In this document: positions 7,851-14,880 of the stretch, piece after piece
Layout: the number at the start of each line of letters is the position of its first letter
Position numbering within the stretch: the stretch's first letter is position 1
Assembly (NCBI GenBank): GCA_041639705.1
Contig: JBEQBT010000038.1
Location: 1 to 18,681 of the forward strand
Reading direction: 5' to 3'
DNA length: 18,681 nt
Source of the DNA: JARDZI01 sp041639705
GTDB lineage: Bacteria > Bacillota > Clostridia > Clostridiales > Caloramatoraceae
Made by a program: the position numbers and the translations under genes
The notes under the pieces: generated by a model
What the model saw: the letters and a program-made list of their open reading frames with translations, nothing else
Databases searched by the model: none
Told to the model about the DNA's origin: nothing

Positions 7851-7894
7851 AAAAGAGCAACTACAGAATTAATCTATCCCATAGTTGCTCTTTT
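7851..7894 (-). terminator. Hairpin terminator between the ATPase gene and the PAS operon
   Basis: AAAAGAGCAACTA and TAGTTGCTCTTTT make a perfect 13-base-pair stem around an 18-base loop, ending in a short T-run on either strand. It lies downstream of the P-type ATPase, which stops at 8108, and upstream of the PAS operon promoter, so it is well placed to insulate the two minus-strand units. The long loop makes it a moderate call. Confidence 0.6.
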
Positions 7895-8009
7895 CGGGCC
7901 TGTATTTAAGCTTGGAATCTACACGCAATCTGAGAGTATTAATCGCAAGATATCTATTCAACGCTTCATCAAGAACAAAAAGTCCAATCTCTTCGCTAAT
8001 ATACGACAT
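7869..8009 (-). CDS. Possible small ORF of 46 residues, unknown
   Basis: An ATG at 8009 opens a 46-residue frame (starting MSYISEEIGLF, ending NYGID) whose stop lies inside the terminator hairpin. The amino-acid composition looks protein-like and amphipathic (LDEALNRYLAINTL), but there is no ribosome binding site at a usable distance and a TAA precedes the ATG in frame. It could be the 3' end of a lost gene or a chance frame. No family is recognised. Confidence 0.22.
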   Translation of the reverse strand: MSYISEEIGLFVLDEALNRYLAINTLRLRVDSKLKYRPEKSNYGID

Positions 8010-8107
8010 TAATTAATTAAACTATTTCCCTCTTCCTTGAAGCAACTAGCCTTTGGCAAAGCAGAGTATCTGGGTAAATCAATTTCCAGAAGAGGCTGCC
8101 TCTGTAA

Positions 8108-10594
8108 TCAAGGGTTTTCTGCAGGTTTCGTAGTCCTGATTCCGGGCAGGCGTGTTCGCTTTAGCATCAAGGCGTTGAGCGCTACCAGCAGGCTGCTGCC
8201 AGCCATTGTTATTGCTGCAATTTCTGGCCGTAGCAGCAGTCCAAGGGTCGGAAAGAACACCCCGGCAGCGATGGGAAATGCAACGGTGTTGTAGCCCACC
8301 GCCCACCAAAGGTTTTGGCGCATCTTTCTCACGGTTGCTCTAGAGAGTGCTATCGCCCCAATCACATCGAAAGGATCACTTTTCATTAGAACCACGTCGG
8401 CAGTTTCCATCGCTACGTCTGATCCAGCACCAATTGCGATTCCCACGTCAGCCTGGGCAAGCGCAGGGGAGTCATTTATCCCATCGCCAACCATTCCCAC
8501 ACGTTTTCCCTGATTTTGAAGTTCCTTGACCTTATCCGCTTTTTGTCCTGGCAGTACTTCTGCAAACACCGTGTCTATGCCTATTTCCTTGGCAATTCGT
8601 TCTGCGGTCGAACGGTTGTCGCCAGTCAACATGGCAACCTGCAAGCCTAATTTATGAAGTTCCTCTATGGCAAGCCTTGAGTTAGGTCGGATGGCGTCAG
8701 CAATTGCAAATATCCCGGCTGCCTTTCCGTCAATGGCAGCAAATATCACAGTCCGTCCGGCACCTTCAAGGGATGCACCTTGTTCACCCAACCCACCCAG
8801 GGCGATTTTCTCATCAGCCATAAGCTTCCGGTTGCCTACCAACATATCATGTCCATCGATTGTCGCACGTAAACCATGACCTGGAATTGCCTCGAACTTG
8901 GTTGCATCCACCAAATTTATCCCTTGCTCGTGTGCATAATCAACTACTGCTTGTGCCAGGGGGTGTTCGCTGGATTGTTCTATCGAGGCTACCATGCGTA
9001 TAAACTCTGCTTCTGTCACCTGTAAATCGGATGTTGCTAGGTCCACTACTTTGGGCTGACCTACCGTAAGGGTACCGGTTTTATCGAAGATAATTGCATT
9101 TAGCTTGGAGGCTTGTTCAAGAGCTGTTGCGTTTTTGTAAAGGATACCGTTCATCGCCCCCAATCCCGTACCTACCATCACAGCCGTCGGTGTTGCAAGT
9201 CCCAATGCATCCGGGCAGGCAATGATGACCACGGTGATAGCCAATGTCAGTGAAAATAAGAAATCTGCTCCAGCCACCCAGTACCAGATACCTAAAGTAG
9301 CCAGTCCAAATATGACAGCTGCTGCCACCAACCACTGTGCAGCCTTGTCTGCCAGGCGCTGGGAAGGAGCTTTGGAGTTTTGTGCGACTTGTACAAGCTT
9401 TACGATTTGTGAAAGGGTTGTATCGGCACCAATCTTAGTAGCCTTAAAGCGAAACGTACCTGTTTTATTGATCGTCGCACCAATTACTGTCGAACCTGAC
9501 GTTTTTTTGACTGGTACACTCTCGCCTGTGATCATTGATTCATCGACGCTCGATTCACCTTCAATCACTTCCCCATCGACTGGTACTTTATCTCCGGGTC
9601 GGATAAGTACAATATCATCGATTACCACTTCAGCCGTCGGAATTTCAATCATCTGACCACCACGAATCACGGTCGCCTTTGGAGGGGTTAGATCCAGAAG
9701 GGCACGGATAGCATCAGAAGCACCTGATCGAGCTCGCATCTCCATCCAGTGCCCGAACAGAACGAACGCAAGGAGGACAACCGAAGCTTCATAAAAAACC
9801 TCCCCCTTGAAAAAGAAAGTTGCTGCAACACTGAACAGGTATCCCGAACCGACCGATAAGGCAACCAGAACGGACATGTCCAAAATCCGGTGTTTTAGAG
9901 AACGGTATGCCCCAACGAAAAACATTTTCCCGCCATAGAAAACTGCAGGGGTGGAGAGAATAAATAACAGGATGCTACTTGGGATTCCAAATGGTAAAGG
10001 TAAGTACAGCCCGAACACTTCGGTGGAAAGCGGCGAGTACAAAAAAACAGGTATGGCAAGAATGAAAGTCAGCAGGAATCTGTTACGCATGTCACGTACC
10101 ATGTCATCCATACTCATACCTGCTCCGTGACCCATTCCGTGCGCCATCTGCTCCATCTCGTCGGAAGTGACCTTCTCTCCTTCGGTTGGTATCCCATGGC
10201 CGGTATGTGAAGCTTTTTTTGCGGCAGAATGGTCATGTTTCACGGGTATATCGTGTCCATTATGTCCGGGATGTATGGCAGCCATGTCATGCCCAGCATG
10301 TTCAGAATGGTCTTTATGTCCAGCTGACGGAGGGATACTGGCCATGTTCCCAGATTTAGGCGTGATAAGATTGCTTGGCACTACTTCCCCGCGGCAGTGA
10401 TAGCCACATACTTTGATCAAATGACGGATTTCGGTCTCGGAAATAACGGACTCGTCGTAGTCCACTGTGACCGTGTCGCTCATATAACTAGCTGCAGCTT
10501 GTTGAATACCAGCCTGCCGACGCAAGAACGTCTCAAGGGCTGGTCCTGAGCTTCCCCTTACCAGTCCCCCGGCTTCAAATACAGTTTCTTTCAT
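8108..10594 (-). CDS. copB: CopB-like P1B-type heavy-metal (probably copper) transporting ATPase
   Basis: Inner-membrane pump that couples ATP hydrolysis to metal export. Order: an HMA-like fold (residues 1-75) whose CxxC is replaced by RGSS (13-16), a His/Met-rich stretch (about 93-160), a first membrane block (about 171-285), the actuator domain with TGES (356-359), the membrane motif CPD (460-462), phosphorylated D504 in DKTGTLT, SSEHPL of the nucleotide domain, MLTGDN and GDGINDSP, and C-terminal membrane helices with YN and MAGSS motifs. At 828 residues it is full length. CopB pumps usually carry CPH and CopA pumps CPC, so CPD makes the substrate less certain; the gene symbol is by similarity. 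The ATG at 10594 has a GGAGGAG ribosome binding site. GC content and codon use are clearly higher than in the neighbours, suggesting horizontal acquisition. No metal regulator gene is adjacent. Confidence 0.9.
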   Translation of the reverse strand: MKETVFEAGGLVRGSSGPALETFLRRQAGIQQAAASYMSDTVTVDYDESVISETEIRHLIKVCGYHCRGEVVPSNLITPKSGNMASIPPSAGHKDHSEHAGHDMAAIHPGHNGHDIPVKHDHSAAKKASHTGHGIPTEGEKVTSDEMEQMAHGMGHGAGMSMDDMVRDMRNRFLLTFILAIPVFLYSPLSTEVFGLYLPLPFGIPSSILLFILSTPAVFYGGKMFFVGAYRSLKHRILDMSVLVALSVGSGYLFSVAATFFFKGEVFYEASVVLLAFVLFGHWMEMRARSGASDAIRALLDLTPPKATVIRGGQMIEIPTAEVVIDDIVLIRPGDKVPVDGEVIEGESSVDESMITGESVPVKKTSGSTVIGATINKTGTFRFKATKIGADTTLSQIVKLVQVAQNSKAPSQRLADKAAQWLVAAAVIFGLATLGIWYWVAGADFLFSLTLAITVVIIACPDALGLATPTAVMVGTGLGAMNGILYKNATALEQASKLNAIIFDKTGTLTVGQPKVVDLATSDLQVTEAEFIRMVASIEQSSEHPLAQAVVDYAHEQGINLVDATKFEAIPGHGLRATIDGHDMLVGNRKLMADEKIALGGLGEQGASLEGAGRTVIFAAIDGKAAGIFAIADAIRPNSRLAIEELHKLGLQVAMLTGDNRSTAERIAKEIGIDTVFAEVLPGQKADKVKELQNQGKRVGMVGDGINDSPALAQADVGIAIGAGSDVAMETADVVLMKSDPFDVIGAIALSRATVRKMRQNLWWAVGYNTVAFPIAAGVFFPTLGLLLRPEIAAITMAGSSLLVALNALMLKRTRLPGIRTTKPAENP

Positions 10595-10693
10595 AATTTG
10601 CTCCTCCTAAATATAAGATTTACTTCATTTCATGTCTTTCCTAACATTGATGCAACTTTTACCCATAATTGTAATATTACCCAACTTGTTGAA

Positions 10694-10725
10694 ATTATAC
10701 CACTATATTTCACTTTAGTATACAA
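10694..10725 (-). promoter_or_regulatory. Candidate promoter of the metal ATPase gene
   Basis: A perfect TATAAT (10699-10694) preceded by TGG forms an extended -10; TTGTAT (10725-10720) lies 20 bases upstream, a longer spacing than ideal. The start codon is about 100 bases downstream, so a leader of roughly 90 bases is expected. No classic CopY or CsoR operator is seen. Confidence 0.4.
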
Positions 10726-10739
10726 TTATACAATTGCTT

Positions 10740-11103
10740 ATAAAACAGCAAAATTTCTTCTAAAATAAGAGTATCGGTGGGTCAAATAACATAGTGGATA
10801 GAAAAAAGCAAAACCTTGGATATATCAGAACACTATAACGACTAATCCCTTATGTCATGAGTGCATAACATCTATCCTGCTCTGTCCCAAGAGTAACACA
10901 TCTAATTCGCTAACTCGACTATAAATTCCATTTTCTTGGATATATTCTCACAGAACCAAAAAAAGAGATTTTTAAGCTCCGGCATATGCTGCCATCAAAC
11001 TCAAAAATCCCTTATTTCAAGCCTACTCAATCCCTCAACTTCCCTACTAGTTGTATCAATACTATCTTCACCACGTTCCTTGAGTTGATGGAATTGATGG
11101 CAT
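10740..11103. other. Intergenic region upstream of the ATPase gene
   Basis: No gene is supported. The stretch contains the terminator of the thiol oxidoreductase gene (10958-11013) and an 11-base direct repeat (CTTGGATATAT near 10816 and 10935). Short frames on both strands are interrupted by stops. It may be a worn mobile-element junction, since it borders the GC-rich ATPase gene, but no terminal inverted repeats or transposase fragments are recognised. Confidence 0.4.
10958..11013 (-). terminator. Rho-independent terminator after the DsbA/FrnE gene
   Basis: On the minus strand a long stem of about 15 pairs (GGGATTTTTGAG with CTTAAAAATCTC at its base, including a few G-U pairs) encloses an inner GGCA...TGCC hairpin and is followed by seven T residues. 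It lies about 90 bases beyond the stop of the oxidoreductase gene at 11104. Confidence 0.72.
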
Positions 11104-11817
11104 TTAATCACATTGCCATTTATCATCGACAATAGAACACGAACCTTCTGTATTAACAGTAAGTGTTTGTATTTTATTTAATGGAATCCCTTCATCCTCT
11201 GAGATCTTGGTCAATGTTTTTTCAATCTCCCCTTGTGATAGAGCACCTGCAATAGCATACTTTTGATTAATAACTAGGGTTGGTGCACTATTAACACCAT
11301 AGGCTTGTGCAAGCTGTAAGTCCGCTAATACAGCATTTTCTGTTTCATCCTTTTCAAATTGTGCTTTCCAATCCGCAAAGGAGATGCTCGTTTCCTTTAC
11401 TGCTTCTTCTAATATGGCAATATCTTCAATATTTTTATTTTCAACAAACAATTTATTTTGTATTCGGTCGAATACATCCCAATACATATTATCTCCGCCG
11501 ATGAGACCGGCTGCTTTTGCAGCTTTCAAGCCAGGTTTTGAAATAGGGAAATTGAAATCTGTTTGGTACATTCCTTCAATATTGAAACGGTGTTCATCAT
11601 CATTTTTATTTGCATGAGCCCAATGACCTAATACTTCTGGTTTTACAGCTTCTCGGGAACCAAAGCTGTGTATAAAGTCTTCGACTTCCCATCCTAAGGC
11701 AAATGAGCGATGATTGATTTCAATATTGTTATAATTCTTTGCAATCCGACGCATTCTTGCAGACATTGGGAAACAGAAACTGCAAATAACGTCATGGAAA
11801 AATTCTATTTTAATCAT
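11104..11817 (-). CDS. DsbA-family (FrnE-like) thiol oxidoreductase
   Basis: A 237-residue thioredoxin-fold protein with an inserted helical domain, as in the FrnE/2-hydroxychromene-2-carboxylate isomerase-like branch of the DsbA family. The active-site pair is CSFC (12-15) directly after the first strand and helix start, with the cis-proline loop NSAPT (P179). No signal peptide precedes it, so it acts in the cytoplasm on protein or small-molecule disulfides. Two further cysteines near the C-terminus (C227, C236) could form an extra redox pair or bind metal; FrnE-type proteins with a second cysteine motif are known from oxidative-stress settings. The ATG at 11817 is preceded by AAGGAGGA. It is monocistronic, with its own terminator, and next to a metal pump, which fits a thiol or metal stress role without proving it. 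Confidence 0.88.
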   Translation of the reverse strand: MIKIEFFHDVICSFCFPMSARMRRIAKNYNNIEINHRSFALGWEVEDFIHSFGSREAVKPEVLGHWAHANKNDDEHRFNIEGMYQTDFNFPISKPGLKAAKAAGLIGGDNMYWDVFDRIQNKLFVENKNIEDIAILEEAVKETSISFADWKAQFEKDETENAVLADLQLAQAYGVNSAPTLVINQKYAIAGALSQGEIEKTLTKISEDEGIPLNKIQTLTVNTEGSCSIVDDKWQCD

Positions 11818-12002
11818 GGCATATCCTCCTTATTTCAGATACAGTAATAATACCCTATTCATTAATATTTGGTCAATTAATAACTAAAGCATGCGCTGCC
11901 TTAGAAGCCATAACCTTTGAGCGTTCACTGTAAAGCCAGCATGCAGAATTATATTTATCTAGTAACCCTCCTAAAAATTAAAACCTATTGGCTATTACGC
12001 AG
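11818..12002. other. Upstream region of the thiol oxidoreductase gene
   Basis: AT-rich DNA that must hold the promoter of the DsbA-family gene, but no good -35/-10 pair stands out. No gene is visible on either strand. Confidence 0.4.
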
Positions 12003-12167
12003 TTATTCGTTAATCGCCTCTATGCCTAGTCCTTTAAGCTCGTCAAGGTGATCCCGCATTTTTTGAAGCACTTCCGGGGAGTGTCCTTCCCAATCCAAAA
12101 CCTCGTCTATTACTTTCAGTGGGTGCTGAGTTTGATAAGATCTCGTGGATTCCCCGTAAACTTCTTG
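12003..12167 (-). pseudogene. Unidentified coding remnant downstream of the adenylate-forming enzyme
   Basis: Fifty-four codons are open from just after an in-frame TGA (12170-12168) to a TAA at 12005-12003. The translation is strongly protein-like (PLKVIDEVLDWEGHSPEVLQKM and on to GLGIEAINE) but has no start codon or ribosome binding site. Plausible coding continues upstream in other frames: YSDDPNLTDKKFTGNPRDL at about 12135-12195, and a helical stretch containing QMEIIQKHRAENIKG near 12210-12255. This suggests a gene of at least 90 residues broken by frameshifts. I do not recognise the family. It follows the PaaK/CapK-like gene on the same strand and may have belonged to the same operon. 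Confidence 0.4.
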
Positions 12168-12270
12168 TCAGTCAGATTGGGATCATCTGAGTATTATAAT
12201 CCTCCCTTTAATATTCTCTGCTCTGTGCTTCTGTATGATTTCCATTTGGCTAACAGCATTTCCGTTGTAA

Positions 12271-12291
12271 AAAAGGTCCAATTTACCTTTT
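12271..12291 (-). terminator. Weak hairpin after the adenylate-forming enzyme gene
   Basis: On the minus strand AAAAGGT and ACCTTTT form a seven-base-pair stem with a seven-base loop, running into two further T residues, 22 bases after the stop of the upstream gene. The stem is AT-rich and weak, so termination efficiency would be low. Confidence 0.35.
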
Positions 12292-12312
12292 CCTTAACAC
12301 CGTTTTCTATTA

Positions 12313-13698
12313 TTATACTTTATAAGGTATTATCAGTTTATATTTCCCCGTTCTGGAGTCGTTTGGTATATCGTCCACAACATTTATTTCATATCCAACA
12401 AAGTCTATCAGCTTCTTCTTTTTTAATATTTCATCCATTCTGTTTCTGATTCCTGAAATTACAGAGTCCCGGTCTCCATGAATTACTACATTTAATCTCA
12501 AGTTATTCCTTGTGACTTGAACAACTTGAAACTTCTCCAGACCTGCGACGACAAACTCTACAAAAACAATTGGATGGATAAACTCAATATTCCCATCTGA
12601 ATCCTCAAAAATGAGGAACTCTTCCTCACGTCCTGCTATTCTACTAAAAAGAGGGAATGACCATCCACAAGAACATTGGTTTCTCTCAATGATTACTTCA
12701 TCGTCCATCCTATAACGTATCAGCGGCTGTGTATAGTTGTAAAGATTTGTAATGATTAAATTTCCTGATTCTCCACGGTCTGCTGGTTCCCCATTTTGCT
12801 TTATTACCTCGAAAATGTGCCAATCGTTAAACATGTGGAGTCCTTGATGCAAGTCGCACTGTGCAGCCATTCCGATAGATTCAGTGGCCGCATAGAAATC
12901 TATAGGTTTTACACCAAACGCTTTATGTATCACCCCAACCACGCTGTCTGTAAGAAGATCAGCAGAACACAGTATCCTTTCTGGTCTAATTTTTAAGTTT
13001 CCTTTTAGCTGTTCGAGTGCAAGAAGATACACTCCTGAAGAATATCCACTAAGGCTGTCCGGCATGAATAGGTTCATATCAGTAATCGATTCCTGCATCG
13101 GCCTGTTTATGTCTATTGGAAGAAAATCAAATAATATTTTTGGTGCATCCTTCGCAAGACTTATTCCAGCATAATGACCATCTATTGCACCAATAAAAGC
13201 ATGTTTTGTCTTTTTAAAAATATGGAGTTTGTTCTTAGATATTCTGGTAAACACCAACGCCTTCAGTATGGACCAATCATTTGGACCATAGACAAAAAAG
13301 CCTATTCTCCCTGAAGAGCCAGAAGTATGTATCACCTCATATATGCCTTTGTATTTTCTGTCCAACATGCCACGGTCACTGACAAACTTTTCTATCTCAT
13401 TCTTTTTTATATTATTGTCACAAACTAACTGATCAAAATTCTCCATCATTATTTTTTTATCTATTATAGGTAAATCCTCTATAGCTATCTGATCTAACTT
13501 TTTGATGTTAACGCCATGTTCTTGATAGTATTTTTTATAGAATTCAGAATGTTTAACAACATGTTTTAGCAGTTTCACAAACCGCTTGTGCTGTAAAGAT
13601 TTTATCTGTTCCAGACTAAGAGCTTCCGATTTTTTCATCTGATGAATTTTAAGTATTATATTAATTAAAGACAGTTTGTACTTATTATTTACGCTCAT
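12313..13698 (-). CDS. PaaK/CapK-type adenylate-forming enzyme (phenylacetate-CoA ligase family)
   Basis: A 461-residue cytoplasmic enzyme of the ANL superfamily, PaaK/CapK branch, which activates a carboxylic acid with ATP and usually passes it to CoA or another acceptor. Visible landmarks: the phosphate-binding loop HTSGSSGRIG (124-133), the YAATES motif of the central domain, the YRMDDEV segment carrying the ribose-binding Asp, a CSCGW pair of cysteines typical of this branch, and a C-terminal GKYKL with the conserved Lys. The substrate cannot be read from the sequence; CapK-like members often serve polysaccharide or lipid biosynthesis rather than phenylacetate breakdown. The ATG at 13698 follows AGAAAGGA. 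It is flanked by two decayed genes on the same strand, one of them a CrtO-like acyltransferase, suggesting a lipid or glycolipid operon in decline. Confidence 0.85.
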   Translation of the reverse strand: MSVNNKYKLSLINIILKIHQMKKSEALSLEQIKSLQHKRFVKLLKHVVKHSEFYKKYYQEHGVNIKKLDQIAIEDLPIIDKKIMMENFDQLVCDNNIKKNEIEKFVSDRGMLDRKYKGIYEVIHTSGSSGRIGFFVYGPNDWSILKALVFTRISKNKLHIFKKTKHAFIGAIDGHYAGISLAKDAPKILFDFLPIDINRPMQESITDMNLFMPDSLSGYSSGVYLLALEQLKGNLKIRPERILCSADLLTDSVVGVIHKAFGVKPIDFYAATESIGMAAQCDLHQGLHMFNDWHIFEVIKQNGEPADRGESGNLIITNLYNYTQPLIRYRMDDEVIIERNQCSCGWSFPLFSRIAGREEEFLIFEDSDGNIEFIHPIVFVEFVVAGLEKFQVVQVTRNNLRLNVVIHGDRDSVISGIRNRMDEILKKKKLIDFVGYEINVVDDIPNDSRTGKYKLIIPYKV

Positions 13699-13769
13699 AA
13701 AAAATCCTTTCTATATCAAATCACAGAGAATTTCAATTACATACTCTCTTTTTAACCATAAACTGTATC

Positions 13770-13787
13770 TATCATGGTTCCATGGTA
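13770..13787. promoter_or_regulatory. Near-perfect inverted repeat upstream of the adenylate-forming enzyme gene
   Basis: TATCATGG and CCATGGTA flank a TT, giving eight paired positions including one G-T, about 70 bases before the start codon. The position suits an operator or leader structure. No known regulator is matched. Confidence 0.3.
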
Positions 13788-13809
13788 TATATGAAAATCA
13801 TGTTCTAAA

Positions 13810-13836
13810 GCAAAGCTTATTCTCTATAAGCTTTGC
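13810..13836 (-). terminator. Hairpin at the 3' end of the CrtO-like pseudogene
   Basis: GCAAAGCTTA and TAAGCTTTGC form a perfect 10-base-pair stem with a seven-base loop. It contains the terminal TAA of the pseudogene and is followed on the minus strand by TTTAGAACATGATTTT, a poor T-run. A weak terminator or attenuator ahead of the adenylate-forming enzyme gene is the likeliest reading. Confidence 0.5.
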
Positions 13837-14305
13837 AGAAAATGAGTTCCCATTTGTTTAATGATTTTAATAATTCTCGGTCGTTATATCTCTAAATAAT
13901 TATATACGGAAGATTTAGGATTACTGTAACTTCTACTATAATTGCTGTCTCCAAAAATCCATTCCATAAAGAAAATAAAAATGATGATATAATTATATTC
14001 CAGTGTTTAAGTTCTGCTCTTCAAGCCTCTATCAAGTAGTATGAAAGATATACCCTGTTATATTCCTTAATATCTTTTCTGGGGAATATAGATTTTATAA
14101 AATCGTGTAACTCTGGTATGAACTTTTTCCATCCCCTTACTTTGAATATATTTCGGCATACTATACCACTATCTTCCCATTTTCTATCTCTAAAAATCCA
14201 CCTGTTATAGTAGAATACTTTTTGAGGCATCTTAGGGAAAATATAGGAAGCCATTACTGAGAAAATCACAAAAATAAGTAAGTTGCTTACAATTTCTTTT
14301 AACAT
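13817..14305 (-). pseudogene. CrtO-like glycosyl-4,4'-diaponeurosporenoate acyltransferase family gene with two internal stops
   Basis: Staphylococcal CrtO is a small membrane acyltransferase of about 165 residues that finishes staphyloxanthin. Here the frame from the ATG at 14305 (GGGTGAT ribosome binding site) runs 162 codons to a TAA at 13819-13817, interrupted by TGA at 14023-14021 and TAG at 13894-13892. Family landmarks are found in one frame across both stops: FRDRKWEDSG, the FKVRGWKKFIPE segment, LIEA[stop]RAELKHW where relatives have IET(C/K)RAE, and LPYIII[stop]RYNDREL where relatives have a Gln before RYNRPRL. An N-terminal membrane helix (about residues 4-24) and a second hydrophobic stretch are present. 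Both stops fall within conserved motifs with no frame change, so this is a recently inactivated gene; recoding is unlikely but cannot be excluded. The substrate of non-staphylococcal members is unknown. Confidence 0.72.
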
Positions 14306-14521
14306 TGTTATCACCCATTATCTATATAGTTTTTCTCAAGTTGAGAATTTATGCAATCTAACAAAATTAGACTTAGTCAAAAAACTTGAGACATATTCTC
14401 TCAACCCTTCCAATCTAAATTTACTTTGATCTGATTCTTTAAATATCTACAGTACAATATTTTTATTCGTTAAACTCAATTATTGCATAAGACATGCCTT
14501 GTTCATTACATATCTACAAAG
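14306..14521. other. Upstream region of the CrtO-like pseudogene
   Basis: No gene. A perfect small inverted repeat (TTCTCAA, G, TTGAGAA at 14333-14347) lies about 30 bases upstream of the pseudogene start and may be an operator. The rest is AT-rich sequence without recognisable structure. Confidence 0.35.
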
Positions 14522-14551
14522 ATAAAGCGGTTTCTCCGCAAACCGCTTTAT
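14522..14551 (-). terminator. Terminator downstream of the radical SAM/DegV operon
   Basis: ATAAAGCGGTTT and AAACCGCTTTAT pair perfectly over 12 bases around a six-base loop. It lies 130 bases after the 64-residue membrane protein gene. The T-run is short (TTTATCTTTG on the minus strand), so it is a moderately strong intrinsic terminator. Confidence 0.6.
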
Positions 14552-14681
14552 AAAGGCTGATAAATCTGAAAGTAATTTAATTTTGGAATCAACATATACA
14601 ATATATAGGACACAAAACCTTCATTTATATAAAAATGTATAACTTAGATGAAATCTATTTTTTGTATCCACAGGTGTTCAG

Positions 14682-14876
14682 CTAGAATATCCCGATTATT
14701 AAAGCCACTGCACCGATTACTATTGTAATCCAATTTAATTTTTTCTGAGGAGAGAACAATCCTATAATGCCGGCAAGCACAGCGATTGTTCCAAACAATA
14801 TTGGCTGCCAGAATAGACCAACTACTCCAAGTACTATTCCAATCCAGCCTAACCACTTTCCAAGATTTTCACTCAT
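14682..14876 (-). CDS. Small two- to three-helix membrane protein
   Basis: A 64-residue hydrophobic protein with Gly-rich membrane segments (about 8-22, 24-42 and 47-63) separated by a short polar turn, SPQKKLN. Similar tiny Gly-rich membrane proteins starting with a KWLGWIG-type helix occur widely in Firmicutes without an assigned function. The ATG at 14876 is preceded by AGGAGG at a good spacing; this site overlaps the 3' end of degV, whose stop lies only four bases away, so the two are cotranscribed and probably coupled. Base composition matches the neighbours. I assign no function beyond membrane location. Confidence 0.72.
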   Translation of the reverse strand: MSENLGKWLGWIGIVLGVVGLFWQPILFGTIAVLAGIIGLFSPQKKLNWITIVIGAVALIIGIF

Positions 14877-14880
14877 TATA

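Larger units (their letters stand above)
7616..8107. other. Intergenic region between the copper-type ATPase gene and the PAS operon
   Basis: Very AT-rich from 7616 to 7850, consistent with an upstream promoter region. It holds a terminator-like hairpin at 7851-7894 and a 46-codon minus-strand ORF at 7869-8009. From about 8020 rightwards the composition moves toward the GC-richer ATPase gene. No full-length gene is visible. Confidence 0.5.

Noticed and set aside
9222..9656. A 144-codon plus-strand frame inside the P-type ATPase gene.
   Set aside because: It is antisense to conserved actuator and membrane motifs of the pump and is explained by the higher GC of that gene.
10740..10960. Possible insertion-sequence fragment in the gene-poor DNA upstream of the ATPase gene.
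   Set aside because: Only an 11-base direct repeat was found; there is no transposase-like reading frame or terminal inverted repeat.
12048..12449. A 133-codon plus-strand frame.
   Set aside because: It overlaps the 3' end of the adenylate-forming enzyme on the other strand, lacks a ribosome binding site and shows no family features.
14644..14856. A 70-codon minus-strand frame overlapping the small membrane protein gene.
   Set aside because: The neighbouring frame has a strong ribosome binding site and clean membrane helices; this one is its shadow.
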